Assembly: GCA_002429615.1 (NCBI GenBank)
Contig: DJAN01000159.1
Span: 1-28,043 of the forward strand
Source: Lysobacteraceae bacterium UBA6001
GTDB taxonomy: Bacteria > Pseudomonadota > Gammaproteobacteria > Xanthomonadales > Xanthomonadaceae
Reading direction: 5' to 3'
DNA length: 28,043 nt
The translations under genes and the position numbers were made by a program. The notes under the pieces are model-generated. The model searched no databases. It saw only the letters and a program-made list of their open reading frames with translations, and was not told where the DNA came from. Every line of letters begins with the position of its first letter. Position 1 is the first letter of the stretch. This document shows positions 6,715 to 14,875 of the stretch, one piece after another.

Positions 6715-7515
6715 TCAGCTACGCAGGCCAACGCCGCGGCGCAGCAGCCACAGGCCGAGCGCGCCCAGCACGACGACGAAGCCGAGCATCAGCGTGTAAG
6801 CCACCCACAGCGGCACGTCGCTGCTGCCCAGCAGGCCGTAACGGAAGGCGTTGACCATGTAGAAGATCGGGTTGGCGTGCGTGGCCGCCTCCGCCCACGG
6901 GGGCAGCAGCTTCACCGAATAGAACACGCCGCCCAGGTAGGTCAGCGGGGTCAGGATGAAGGTCGGCACGATCGCCACGTCGTCGAACTTCTTCGCATAG
7001 ACCGCGTTGATGAAGCCGGCCAGCGAGAAGATCGTCGCGCCCAGCAGCACCGTGGTCAGCGTCACCAGCGGGTGCGGGATGCGCACCGGGGTGAAGAACA
7101 TCGCGATGATCAGCACGATCACGCCCACCATCAGCCCGCGCAGCACCGCGCCGGCCACGTAGCCGGTCAGGATCACCCAGTTGGGCATCGGCGATACCAG
7201 CAGCTCTTCGACATGGCGGCCGAACTTGGCACCGAAGAACGAGGAGGAGATGTTGCCGTAGCTGTTCTGGATCACGCTCATCATCACCAGGCCGGGGACG
7301 ATGAAAGCCATGTAGTCGTAACCGCCCATGCTGCCCACGCGCGAGCCGATCAGGCCGCCGAAGATCAGGAAGTACAGGGTCATGGTGATGGCCGGCGGCA
7401 CCAGGGTCTGGCCCCAGATGCGCAGGATGCGCTTGACCTCGCGGCGCACGATGGTCGTCAACGCGTTCCAGTTGCGCTGGGCGTCGCTCTGCACGACAGG
7501 CTGCTGGGCGCTCAT
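6715..7515 (-). CDS. yadH: ABC-2 type transporter permease, YadH-like
   Basis: This 266-aa inner-membrane permease has six predicted helices after a cytoplasmic N-terminus. It matches E. coli YadH in many blocks: RIWGQTLVPPAITMTLYF, IFGGLIGSR, FIVPGLVMMSVI, SSFFGAKF, FILTPLTYLGGVFYS, and the C-terminal RRGVGLRS. It would form the export channel with the ATPase encoded just upstream. The two genes overlap by 4 nt (ATGA), which indicates translational coupling. The substrate of YadGH systems is not well established. A downstream reductase-like gene follows 13 nt later on the same strand. Confidence 0.93.
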   Translation of the reverse strand: MSAQQPVVQSDAQRNWNALTTIVRREVKRILRIWGQTLVPPAITMTLYFLIFGGLIGSRVGSMGGYDYMAFIVPGLVMMSVIQNSYGNISSSFFGAKFGRHVEELLVSPMPNWVILTGYVAGAVLRGLMVGVIVLIIAMFFTPVRIPHPLVTLTTVLLGATIFSLAGFINAVYAKKFDDVAIVPTFILTPLTYLGGVFYSVKLLPPWAEAATHANPIFYMVNAFRYGLLGSSDVPLWVAYTLMLGFVVVLGALGLWLLRRGVGLRS

Positions 7516-8462
7516 GCCTTGGTCTCCAGGTTGGCGGTGAGGCGCACGAACAGCTCCTCCAGTCGGTTGGACTTGGTGCGCATCGAGCGCACGCGGATGC
7601 CGGCGCCCTGCAGCGCGGCGAAGATGCGGTTGAGGTCCATCGCCCGCGGCATCTCCACGTCCAGCGTATGCGCGTCACTGGCCAGCAGGGTCACGCCCTC
7701 GATCACCGGCAGCTGCGCCGGCAGGTCGCCGTCGATGTCGAACAGGAAACCTTCCACGTCGAGCTTGGCCAGCAGTGCGCGCATCGGGCCCTGCTCGACG
7801 ATGCGGCCGTGGTTGATGATCGCCAGGTGCCGGCACAGGCTCTCGGCTTCTTCCAGATAATGCGTGGTCAGGATGATGGTGGTGCCGGCGGCGTTGATCT
7901 CACGCAGCACCCGCCACATGTCGCGGCGGATCTCGATGTCCACGCCGGCGGTGGGTTCGTCGAGGATCAGCAGGCGCGGGCGGGTCATCATCGCGCGGGC
8001 GATCATCAGCCGCCGCTTCATGCCACCGGACAGCGTGCGGCTCATCACCTGGGCCTTCTCCCACAGGTGCGCGCGCTTGAGCTCGACCTCGGCCAGCGCC
8101 TCGGCCTCCTGGCGCGGCATGCCGTAGAAGCCGGCGTAGTTCACCAGGATGTCGAAAGGCTTCTCGAACAGGTTGAAGTTGATCTCCTGGGGGACCAGGC
8201 CGATCAGGCGCATCGCCGCGCTGCGCTCGCGTACCAGGTCGGTGCCGAACACCTCGACCTGGCCCTGGCTGAGGTTCACCAGCGAGGAGACGATGCCGAT
8301 CAGCGTGGACTTGCCGGCGCCATTGGGGCCCAGCAGGGCGAAGAAATCGCCCTCCTGCACCTCCAGCGAGACGCCCTGCAGCGCCTGCACGCCGTTGTCG
8401 TAGGTCTTGCGCAGGTCCTTCACGCGCAGCGCGGGGGCCTGGGAACGGGAATCCGGGTTCAA
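7512..8462 (-). CDS. yadG: ABC transporter ATPase, YadG-like
   Basis: This 316-aa nucleotide-binding subunit powers the YadH permease. Motifs in order are Walker A GPNGAGKST (45-53), Q-loop VPQE (about 90-93), signature LSGGM (144-148), Walker B LLILDE (164-169) with the D-loop after it, and switch His201 (TTHYLEE). The C-terminal extension of about 80 residues is usual for ABC-2 exporter ATPases. The start is TTG at 8462, with GAAGG about 7 nt upstream. A GTG at residue 14 is a poorer alternative. A TATAAT lies upstream on the minus strand (8514-8509) but has no good -35. It is the first gene of yadG-yadH-panE-like. Confidence 0.93.
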   Translation of the reverse strand: MNPDSRSQAPALRVKDLRKTYDNGVQALQGVSLEVQEGDFFALLGPNGAGKSTLIGIVSSLVNLSQGQVEVFGTDLVRERSAAMRLIGLVPQEINFNLFEKPFDILVNYAGFYGMPRQEAEALAEVELKRAHLWEKAQVMSRTLSGGMKRRLMIARAMMTRPRLLILDEPTAGVDIEIRRDMWRVLREINAAGTTIILTTHYLEEAESLCRHLAIINHGRIVEQGPMRALLAKLDVEGFLFDIDGDLPAQLPVIEGVTLLASDAHTLDVEMPRAMDLNRIFAALQGAGIRVRSMRTKSNRLEELFVRLTANLETKA

Positions 8463-8508
8463 GCTCGTGCCTTCGCCGGGAGGCCGGCGCTCCGAAAATA
8501 CAGCCGTT

Positions 8509-8514
8509 ATTATA
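8509..8514 (-). promoter_or_regulatory. Possible -10 element (TATAAT) for yadGH
   Basis: Read on the minus strand, 8514 to 8509 is a perfect TATAAT, 47 nt before the yadG TTG. The hexamer 17 bp upstream (GGGCCA) does not resemble TTGACA, so the promoter is weak or needs an activator. The 98-nt gap is divergent and must also serve the plus-strand reductase. Confidence 0.35.
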
Positions 8515-8560
8515 GAAGCCCCCCGCGGGCCTGGCCCCGGCTACAGACTGTTCCGCCTCC

Positions 8561-9310
8561 GTGCCCGTCCAATTCCCGCTCAAGCTCGTCGACCGCCGCA
8601 TGATCGCGCCCACGGTCGGCCACTACCGTTTCGTCCGTGATGACGGCCAGCCGCTGGATTTCCAGCCCGGCCAGTTCATCCAGGTCCATTTCGACTACGC
8701 CGACGGCACCCCCGCCAAGCGCAGCTATTCCCTGGCGACCATCCACGACCACGCGCTGGGGCCGGGCGAGGCGGTGGAGATCGCGGTCAGCTTCGTCCCC
8801 GGCGGCGCCGCCACCGCGCTGTTCGAGGCGCTGGAGCCCGGCCACCCGCTGCAGGCCAGCGGCCCCTATGGGCGCTTCTGCCTGCAGCCCGGCGACCACA
8901 ACCGCCGTTACCTGCTGATCGCCACCGGTACCGGGGTGACCCCGTACCGCTCGATGCTGCCGCTGCTGGCCGAGGCCATCGCCGGGCGCGGCATCGAGGT
9001 GGTGCTGCTGCAGGGCGCGCGCAACGACGAGGAACTGCTGTACGGCGACGACTTCCGTGCCTTTGCCGACGCGCACCCGGCGTTCCGCTATGTGCCGTGC
9101 TATTCGCGCGGCATTCCCGACGGCGCCCACCCGGACGCGCGGCACGGCTACGTGCAGCAGCACCTGGCGGAGTTCGCGCCGGACCCGGCCAGCGACATCG
9201 CCTACCTGTGCGGCAACCCGAACATGGTCGATGCCTGTTTCGAGGCATTGAAGGAAGCCGGGCTGACGGGCGCGCAGATCCGCCGCGAGAAGTACGTCAG
9301 CAGCAAGTAA
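8561..9310 (+). CDS. FAD-dependent ferredoxin/flavodoxin--NADP+ reductase family
   Basis: This 249-aa protein has the two-domain ferredoxin-NADP+ reductase fold. The N-terminal FAD barrel carries RSYS (54-57), the FAD-binding RxY(S/T) motif. The NAD(P) domain carries GTGVTP (123-128) and the C-terminal CGNPNMVD (217-224), where Cys217 lies near the hydride-transfer site. It ends in EKYVSSK, like bacterial Fpr-type enzymes. It would move electrons between NAD(P)H and ferredoxin or flavodoxin in the cytoplasm. The GTG at 8561 gives the full barrel but has no clear ribosome-binding site; an ATG at residue 14 would cut into the first strand. It is divergent from yadG with a 98-nt gap. Exact partner unknown. 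Confidence 0.88.
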   Translation: MPVQFPLKLVDRRMIAPTVGHYRFVRDDGQPLDFQPGQFIQVHFDYADGTPAKRSYSLATIHDHALGPGEAVEIAVSFVPGGAATALFEALEPGHPLQASGPYGRFCLQPGDHNRRYLLIATGTGVTPYRSMLPLLAEAIAGRGIEVVLLQGARNDEELLYGDDFRAFADAHPAFRYVPCYSRGIPDGAHPDARHGYVQQHLAEFAPDPASDIAYLCGNPNMVDACFEALKEAGLTGAQIRREKYVSSK

Positions 9311-9438
9311 GCCGGGTGCGCGCGTAACGCTCTGTTGCAGGCATTGTGTCCGCAACGCGGTGGAGCGCATGCCGGAGGGAGACCTATAAAACGATGGCCA
9401 TGCATGCATGGCTTCCGTTTCCTCCCTGAAGGTGCTTC

Positions 9439-10221
9439 ATGTCCCGATACTCCCTCGCCACTTCCGTCCTGGGCAGTGGCAGTGGTCTGCTGCTCGCGCA
9501 CGGCGCGGCGTCCTCGGTCGCCGAAAGCTTTGGCCCGATCCTCGAAACGCTTTCCGGCCGGCATCGCCTGGTAGGCGCCGACTATCCCGGTTCCGGCGCT
9601 TCGCCACTGGTCGATTCACCGCTATCCCTCGATACCTTGGCCGATTCCCTGGTGGCCGCGGCCGATGCCGATGGTCTGGAGACCTTCGCCGTCCTGGGTT
9701 ATTCCCTGGGGGGACTGGTGGCGATGCGGGTGGCCGAGCGCCATCCGCAGCGCGTCACCGCGCTGGTGCTCACCGCCACCGCGGGCGAACTACCGGCGTC
9801 CAGCCGCCAGCTGGCGATCGCGATCGCGGCGCTGCATCCGTTGCCACAGACGCATGTCGCGCTGGCGCGGATCATGGCGGCGCTGGCCCTCTCGGAACGC
9901 ACCCTGGCAGCCTTGCCGGCTGAACATGTGGAGGCCATGGTGGGCGGGCTGGCACAGGGCCTGCCCGCAGGTACCGGCGCGCAGTTCGATGTCGCCGCGC
10001 GGCCGGACGCGCGCGCCCAGCTCGCGCACATCAAGGTGCCCACCCTGGTGGTGGTCACCCGCGAGGATCGGCTGATACCGCCCGCCGCCCAGCGCCAGCT
10101 CGCCGCCGGTATCGCCGGGGCGGAGCAGGTCGAAATCGCCAGTGGCCATCTGATCGGCATGGAAGCGCCCGCGCCGTGGGGTGAGGCCGTGCGGGACTTC
10201 CTCGCGCGCGTGGCGCGCTGA
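9439..10221 (+). CDS. Alpha/beta hydrolase
   Basis: This 260-aa alpha/beta-hydrolase has the oxyanion-hole HG (21-22), nucleophile elbow GYSLGG with Ser89, acid Asp210 (REDRLIP) and His237 (SGHLIGMEAP), a complete catalytic triad. There is no signal peptide, so it is cytoplasmic. The helical cap (about 115-185) is Ala/Leu-rich and gives no substrate clue. Members include esterases, lactonases, ring-cleavage hydrolases and haloperoxidase-like enzymes, and I cannot choose between them. GAAGG sits 8 nt before the ATG. A TATAAA at 9385-9390 may be its -10, but the -35 is poor. The MFS gene follows 150 nt later on the same strand. Confidence 0.9.
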   Translation: MSRYSLATSVLGSGSGLLLAHGAASSVAESFGPILETLSGRHRLVGADYPGSGASPLVDSPLSLDTLADSLVAAADADGLETFAVLGYSLGGLVAMRVAERHPQRVTALVLTATAGELPASSRQLAIAIAALHPLPQTHVALARIMAALALSERTLAALPAEHVEAMVGGLAQGLPAGTGAQFDVAARPDARAQLAHIKVPTLVVVTREDRLIPPAAQRQLAAGIAGAEQVEIASGHLIGMEAPAPWGEAVRDFLARVAR

Positions 10222-10316
10222 TCGTTGCGTTCACGCGGCGATTTCACGGGGGCGGTGCTGCCGCCTTCGTATTGGCGCAGGGAGCGGCTACGGGCAGCAG
10301 CATGGGTGCCTGTGAC

Positions 10317-10346
10317 TTGCACTGTGCTGCCATGCAGCAATACTAG
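10317..10346 (+). promoter_or_regulatory. Weak promoter candidate before the MFS gene
   Basis: TTGCAC at 10317-10322 is followed after 17-18 bp by ATACTA/TACTAG (10340-10346). Between them lies the inverted repeat GCTGC-CAT-GCAGC, which could be an operator. The -10 match is poor, so this is only a candidate. Confidence 0.25.
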
Positions 10347-10371
10347 ACGTCCCCCACGTTGATCCCCTGCG

Positions 10372-11589
10372 ATGAACCACCCACACGAGGCGCTCGCCTC
10401 GCGGCTGACTGCCGCCCAACGCCTGCTGATCCTGGTCGCGCTCTCGCTGGGCGGTTTCGCCATCGGCACCAGCGAATTCGCCAGCATGGGCCTGATGCTG
10501 GAGATCAGCCGCGGCCTGGGCATCACCGAGAGCCAGGTCGGTCACCTGATCAGCGCCTACGCCATCGGCGTGGTGGTCGGCGCGCCGGTGCTGGCCTTCG
10601 CCGGGGCACGCCTGCCGCGCCGCACCCTGCTGCTGTTGCTGATGGGTTTCTACGCACTGGGCAACCTGGGCAGCGCGCTGGCGCCGAACTACGAGATCGC
10701 GCTGCTGGCGCGCTTCATCGCCGGCCTGCCGCATGGTGCGTATTTCGGTGTGGCGATGCTGGTGGCCGCGGCGATCAGCCCGCCGGAGCAACGCGGTGCC
10801 GCGGTATCCAAGGTGCTGCTGGGCCTGTCGGTCGCGATCCTGGTCGGCAATCCGCTGACCACCTGGCTGGGCCAGCATGCGAGCTGGCGCATCGCCTTCG
10901 GACTGGTGAGCGTGCTGGCGGTGATCACCGTGGCGCTGATCGCGCGCTTCCTCAAGCCGGACCCGGACGAGCCCCGCACCACGCCGATGCGCGAGCTGCG
11001 CGCGTTCAACCGGCCGCAGGTGTGGCTGGCCCTGGCGATCGGTTCGATCGGCTTTGCCGGCATGTTTTGCGTATTCACCTATCTCTCGCCGACCCTGGTG
11101 CGCGTCACCGGCGTGTCGGAAAGCTGGATGCCGCTGGCGGTGGGCGCGTTCGGCATCGGCGCGCTGATCAGCAACTTCGCCGGTGGCTGGCTGGTGGACC
11201 GCTTCCAGTTCCGCGCCGCGGGACTGGTGCTGGTGTGGTCGATCACGGTGCTGCTGATCTATCCGCTCGCCGCCCATCACCTGTGGAGCGTGCTGCTGGC
11301 GGTGGTGGCGGTCGGCACGATGGGCGCGCTGGCGGTGATCCTGCAGACCCGGCTGATGGACGCGGCGGGCGAGGCGCAGACGCTGGCGGCAGCCTCCAAC
11401 CATGCCGCGTTCAACACCGCCAATGCACTCGGCCCGTGGCTGGGCGGCATGGCGATCGACGCGGGCTACGGCCCGGCATCCACCGGCTATGTGGGCGCGG
11501 CCACGGCGGTGATCGGGCTGCTGCTGTGGGCGGTGGCGGTGGGTTGGGAGCGCCGCGAGGCACGCGCGGCGGCGCTGGCGCGGTCGTAA
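10372..11589 (+). CDS. MFS efflux transporter, DHA1 family (AraJ/YdhP-like)
   Basis: This 405-aa inner-membrane protein has 12 predicted helices. It starts with the drug/sugar-efflux signature of the AraJ/YdhP group: GGFAIGTSEFASMGLM in helix 1, then SAYAIGVVVGAPV in helix 2 and a basic loop (ARLPRRTLL) matching MFS motif A. A central cytoplasmic loop (KPDPDEPRTTPMREL) joins the halves. Helix 11 has NTANALGPWLGG, also typical of the group. These pumps use the proton gradient to export small molecules; the substrate is unknown here. There is no clear ribosome-binding site before the ATG at 10372, but the family N-terminus fits. It converges on a small membrane gene 9 nt away. Confidence 0.92.
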   Translation: MNHPHEALASRLTAAQRLLILVALSLGGFAIGTSEFASMGLMLEISRGLGITESQVGHLISAYAIGVVVGAPVLAFAGARLPRRTLLLLLMGFYALGNLGSALAPNYEIALLARFIAGLPHGAYFGVAMLVAAAISPPEQRGAAVSKVLLGLSVAILVGNPLTTWLGQHASWRIAFGLVSVLAVITVALIARFLKPDPDEPRTTPMRELRAFNRPQVWLALAIGSIGFAGMFCVFTYLSPTLVRVTGVSESWMPLAVGAFGIGALISNFAGGWLVDRFQFRAAGLVLVWSITVLLIYPLAAHHLWSVLLAVVAVGTMGALAVILQTRLMDAAGEAQTLAAASNHAAFNTANALGPWLGGMAIDAGYGPASTGYVGAATAVIGLLLWAVAVGWERREARAAALARS

Positions 11590-11598
11590 CGCGGGCGC

Positions 11599-11859
11599 CT
11601 ATCGCGCGCGGTAGCGAAGGACCGCGAAGCACGCGCACCAGACCAGCAGCGCCGCCAGGCTCCAGCCGGCGGCGCTGGGCACAAAGAAGCCGTTCAATTC
11701 GCGGCCCAGCCCCGGCACGCCCAGGCCATCGAGGCACCACAGCGGCAGCATCGCCGCGATCAGCAGCAGCGCGTTGATCCCGGGCACGAGCATCAGCAGC
11801 GCGCAGCCTGCGGTGACCAGCGTGGCCCATTTGATGGCTGATGAGGTGCGTCCCTGCAC
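11599..11859 (-). CDS. Small membrane protein, function unknown
   Basis: This 86-aa protein has two or three hydrophobic helices (about 9-40 and 62-82) and a basic C-terminus (RYRAR). The start is GTG at 11859, with AGGAGA 8-9 nt upstream, which supports a real gene on the minus strand. It converges on the MFS gene with only 9 nt between stops. It recalls short inner-membrane hypotheticals of Xanthomonadaceae, but I cannot name it. Its 5' side faces the diguanylate cyclase gene about 110 nt away, so the two are divergent. Confidence 0.6.
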   Translation of the reverse strand: MQGRTSSAIKWATLVTAGCALLMLVPGINALLLIAAMLPLWCLDGLGVPGLGRELNGFFVPSAAGWSLAALLVWCACFAVLRYRAR

Positions 11860-11967
11860 GATGCGGTCTCCTGGGGGCTCTGCGCGGTGATGTGGGTGGT
11901 TGGCACCCTGGTGGGCGTCCGGTCACCGCGTCACACGCCCGACGGCGCGATTATCTACCATGGCGGC

Positions 11968-12933
11968 ATGAGCATCGTTCCAGAAGCCGCCGCCCGCCAG
12001 GGCCAGCCCCACCCGCTTCCCGAAAGCCCGGACGTCTACCGGACGCTGCTGGAGTCCACCAAGGCGATTCCCTGGAAGATCGATTGGGCGAGCATGCGCT
12101 TCGCCTATATTGGACCGCAGATCGAGACCCTGCTCGGCTGGACCCAGGACAGCTGGCAGACCGTGGACGACTGGGTCACGCGCATGCACCCGGAGGACCG
12201 CGACTACGTAGTCAACTTCTGCGTGTCGCAATCGCAGGCCGGCGTGGACCACGAGGCCGACTACCGCGCGATGACGCGCGACGGCGGCTACGTGTGGATC
12301 CGCGACGTGGTGCATGTGGTGCGCCGCGACAATGGCGAGGTAGACTGCCTGATCGGCTTCATGTTCGACATCAGCGAACGCAAGCGCGCCGAAGAAGAGC
12401 TGATGCGGCTGCATCGCGAACTGGAGCAGTTGTCGCTGACCGACGGGCTGACCGGCATCGCCAATCGCCGCATGTTCGACCAGCGCCTGGAGACTGAGTG
12501 GGCCGAAGCGCGGCGCAGCGGCAAGCCGGTGTCGCTGGTGGTGCTGGATATCGACCATTTCAAGCAGTTCAACGACGCGCACGGGCATGTGGCGGGAGAT
12601 GAGTGCCTTCGCCGTGTGGCTGAAGCGCTGCGCGGGGTGGTGCAGCGACCGCGGGACGTGGTGGCGCGCTTTGGCGGCGAGGAATTCATCCTGCTGCTGC
12701 CGGAGACCGATGCGGTCGCCGCGCGTGCGCTGGCGGCGCAGTGCGTGGAAAGGCTGGCGGCGCTGCGCATCGTGCATGGGGGGCAGGGCGCGGGTGACTT
12801 CGTCACGGCGAGCTTGGGCGTGGGGACGGTGCAGGTGGCTGGCGATTGCACCGCGCGTGCGTTCGTGGAGGCGGTGGATGGCCGGCTCTATGCGGCAAAG
12901 CGGGGTGGACGGAACCGGGTTGAGGTGTTGTGA
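11968..12933 (+). CDS. PAS-GGDEF diguanylate cyclase
   Basis: This 321-aa soluble protein should make cyclic di-GMP from two GTP. A PAS/PAC sensor occupies about 25-140 (YIGPQIETLLGW, MHPEDRDYV, GYVWIRDVVHVV, GFMFDISERKRAEEEL). A short coiled linker leads to the GGDEF domain (about 155-320). The active-site loop is RFGGEEF with GGEEF at 236-240. RPRD at 227-230 lies five residues before it, so the product-inhibition I-site RxxD is intact. The last helices end in YAAKRGGRNRV, as is usual. I chose ATG 11968 because the upstream in-frame stretch (from 11887) is not PAS-like and overlaps the divergent promoter region. No transmembrane segment is present, so it senses a cytoplasmic signal. No cofactor residue can be assigned. 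Confidence 0.93.
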   Translation: MSIVPEAAARQGQPHPLPESPDVYRTLLESTKAIPWKIDWASMRFAYIGPQIETLLGWTQDSWQTVDDWVTRMHPEDRDYVVNFCVSQSQAGVDHEADYRAMTRDGGYVWIRDVVHVVRRDNGEVDCLIGFMFDISERKRAEEELMRLHRELEQLSLTDGLTGIANRRMFDQRLETEWAEARRSGKPVSLVVLDIDHFKQFNDAHGHVAGDECLRRVAEALRGVVQRPRDVVARFGGEEFILLLPETDAVAARALAAQCVERLAALRIVHGGQGAGDFVTASLGVGTVQVAGDCTARAFVEAVDGRLYAAKRGGRNRVEVL

Positions 12934-12964
12934 GACAGGGCGTAGCCCTCTACGGGGATCTCAA

Positions 12965-13228
12965 GTGACAGATATTGATTTCAAGGCATTCTTGGGCGAC
13001 ATCGGATTGGAGTTGCTGGATATCACGCGCAACGAGAGTCTGTACACGCCGAACAGTGAGTTCAATGCCGGCTACCGCGCGGCCATTTATTCGGTGATCT
13101 ACATGCTCCAAAGCGAGATACAGGCTTGGGGAGGGAGCACAGGGGATATCGGACTGGCGGGCTTTTCGCCAGACGAGTGGCGGATACAGGGCAAGGACTA
13201 CTGGGGTGCCCGCGACAAGGCAAGCTGA
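12965..13228 (+). CDS. Small hypothetical protein
   Basis: An 87-aa acidic soluble protein starts at GTG 12965 with GGGGA about 6 nt upstream. It has patterned charged and hydrophobic segments (DIDFKAFLGDIGLELLDI, RAAIYSVIYMLQSEIQ) that look helical, and an aromatic C-terminal part (FSPDEWRIQGKDYWG). There is no signal peptide. It follows the diguanylate cyclase by 31 nt on the same strand and could be read with it. I do not recognise a family. Size and charge would fit an immunity or adaptor protein, but that is speculation. Confidence 0.6.
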   Translation: MTDIDFKAFLGDIGLELLDITRNESLYTPNSEFNAGYRAAIYSVIYMLQSEIQAWGGSTGDIGLAGFSPDEWRIQGKDYWGARDKAS

Positions 13229-13407
13229 AGGTCATCTGCGAACAGGTGGGCGGATTGGAGCGGGACAGCCTGCGAGGGCGATGGCTGCGGACATCGTGAG
13301 AGTTTCGTTTGGCTGGCTCGCGGCGCTGCTGATCGGTCATAGGGCCAACGAGCGCTTCATCCTGTAGCACGTACAAGCTCCATCAGCGTCAAGGAGAGTC
13401 AACGGAA

Positions 13408-13860
13408 ATGACGCACGGAATGCATTGGATCGCGGCGCTGCTGGTCAGCGTTTGGGCGCAGTCCGCGTCGGCCACTGAGGTAGCCAGGTCGGTGAAGATC
13501 GATGGACCCACGATCATCGCGTTCGCGCCGCCATCCGTCGAGACGGCGACCGATGAAGGCTCCGCCGAGGCAATCGCGCATCTCCAGTTCGCGCTCGATG
13601 ATATAAGCAGATGTGCCTCGTCCCGGAAGATCAAGGTGGTGATTCTTTACGCCGACGCCATCGAGATGCATGACAGCGCGGGAGCCCGCTCGCTCGCGGT
13701 AAATCGGTTTGGCCAGGGGATCGGCGGCGTACTCGTGGCGCCAGGGCGGCAGCCGCGCGTGGTGGCGTCGAAGGAAGGACCCTCGATGTTGCAGCAGTTG
13801 CTGCCGGAGGCGGTGGCCGCGTACTGGGGCGTCGAAGCGTGCCATAGCGCCGAGCGCTAG
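13408..13860 (+). CDS. Exported hypothetical protein
   Basis: This 150-aa protein has a signal peptide: a short start, hydrophobic core WIAALLVSVWAQ, and a likely cleavage after ASA (about residue 22). The mature part is alpha/beta-like with strands TIIAFAPP and KVVILYAD, and two cysteines (SRCAS and EACHS) that could pair. AAGGAG lies 12 nt before the ATG. A second ATG at residue 5 would also keep the signal peptide. It lies in a run of small unknown genes. No enzyme motif is visible. Confidence 0.65.
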   Translation: MTHGMHWIAALLVSVWAQSASATEVARSVKIDGPTIIAFAPPSVETATDEGSAEAIAHLQFALDDISRCASSRKIKVVILYADAIEMHDSAGARSLAVNRFGQGIGGVLVAPGRQPRVVASKEGPSMLQQLLPEAVAAYWGVEACHSAER

Positions 13861-13906
13861 CGCGTGACGCGCGATATCACATGGACTTGCTGGTAGGGGA
13901 AAAGCG

Positions 13907-14098
13907 ATGCGCAAGTTTGGATATTGGTTTCATGGGATCAGGTATGGCACTGGCTCAGTGCTTCTGCTGATTTTCGTCATAGTGCCGCTCCCCAGGGAGT
14001 ATCTGTTCACAGAGGTATTCTGGATACTCGTTGGCGTCGATCTATTTGGCTTCTTCATGAGTTTTCAATACTTCCGCCGAATGCTCCGCTCGCCGTGA
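13907..14098 (+). CDS. Small two-helix membrane protein
   Basis: A 63-aa protein has two hydrophobic segments (about 16-28 GSVLLLIFVIVPL and 33-51 LFTEVFWILVGVDLFGFF) and basic ends. GGGGA is 9 nt before the ATG. Base composition is near 45-47 % GC by hand count over 13921-13980 and 14041-14100, against about 65 % in nrdA. That could reflect its hydrophobic codons, recent transfer, or both. Function unknown. Confidence 0.55.
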   Translation: MRKFGYWFHGIRYGTGSVLLLIFVIVPLPREYLFTEVFWILVGVDLFGFFMSFQYFRRMLRSP

Positions 14099-14297
14099 TC
14101 CCGCGCGGATGCCTGGCCGTTCGCAGCCGCCCGGCACCCGTGACCGCCACGCGCATGCAAACCTTGGTATAGGCACGCCGATCCAATAGATAGCTGGTTG
14201 AACACTCCCTTCAGGGCGATAGTCAAACCTCATCCGCGACACGCACTCCTGCGAACGGTCATGGATGAACTCCCCCATCGCCCAAGAGGATGCAAAC

Positions 14298-14858
14298 ATG
14301 TCGGACATCATCATCACGGACAAGCAGCTGTCCGCTTCCGCCTATACCGCCGTCATCAACGCGCCGATCGAGAAGGTCGACATCGCCGAGTGGCTGTTCA
14401 ACCTGCCCGAGGCCGAATACCAGCGCTGCTGCCCGCCCGACCATATCTCGGCCGGCACCACCACCACCGATGACGGCAAGCGCATGTCGATCAATGTCGA
14501 GATGATCGGCCAGACGCTGATGGTGCAGCACTACGTCGCCGAGGTTGCCACGCCGACCCTGTGCAAGATGGTCTCCACCTCCGACGCCTTCACCCCGAAC
14601 GGCCGCACCCGCGTGCAGGTGATCTGGACGCTGAGCGTGAAGAAGATCGACGAGAACACCTGCGAGTACACCAACAGCGTCGTGGCCCACCCGACCCAGG
14701 AATTCCTCGACTTCATCGCCCAGCACGGCACCCCGTTCGCGGATGCGGCCGAGGCGCGCCAGCGCGACGGTGGCAACCACAACAGCCGCGAAACCCCGCT
14801 GTTCGCCGCCAGCATCGAGCGTCGCGCGCTGGCCCGCAGCGCAGCCAAGGCTGCCTGA
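14298..14858 (+). CDS. SRPBCC-like protein
   Basis: A 186-aa soluble protein looks like a START/SRPBCC ligand-binding fold: an N-terminal strand (ASAYTAVINAPIEKV), a helical segment with two adjacent cysteines (QRCCPPDH), then alternating strands (RMSINVEMIGQTLMVQHYVAEV, RVQVIWTLSVKKID, CEYTNSVVAHPT), and a long C-terminal helix. The opening INAPIEKVDIAEWLF is the most SRPBCC-like part. These domains bind hydrophobic ligands or act in ring cyclisation and hydrolysis; no ligand can be inferred. The ATG at 14298 has AGAGGA 7 nt upstream and is preferred over the ATG at 14265. Two GC hairpins follow the stop. The fold call is inference. Confidence 0.7.
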   Translation: MSDIIITDKQLSASAYTAVINAPIEKVDIAEWLFNLPEAEYQRCCPPDHISAGTTTTDDGKRMSINVEMIGQTLMVQHYVAEVATPTLCKMVSTSDAFTPNGRTRVQVIWTLSVKKIDENTCEYTNSVVAHPTQEFLDFIAQHGTPFADAAEARQRDGGNHNSRETPLFAASIERRALARSAAKAA

Positions 14859-14875
14859 CGCCCCCGGTTCGATCG

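Noticed and set aside
9344..9357. 14-nt match TTGTGTCCGCAACG, inverted copy at 27207-27220
   Set aside because: A few 14-nt matches are expected by chance in 28 kb on both strands, and nothing around either copy supports a repeat.
11411..11926. 171-codon minus-strand frame over the MFS end
   Set aside because: It is Pro/Arg-rich out-of-frame reading; the real small gene on that strand is 11599-11859 with AGGAGA.
13281..13367. 28-codon frame between the small hypotheticals
   Set aside because: No ribosome-binding site and no family; the hydrophobic run FGWLAALLIG alone is not enough.
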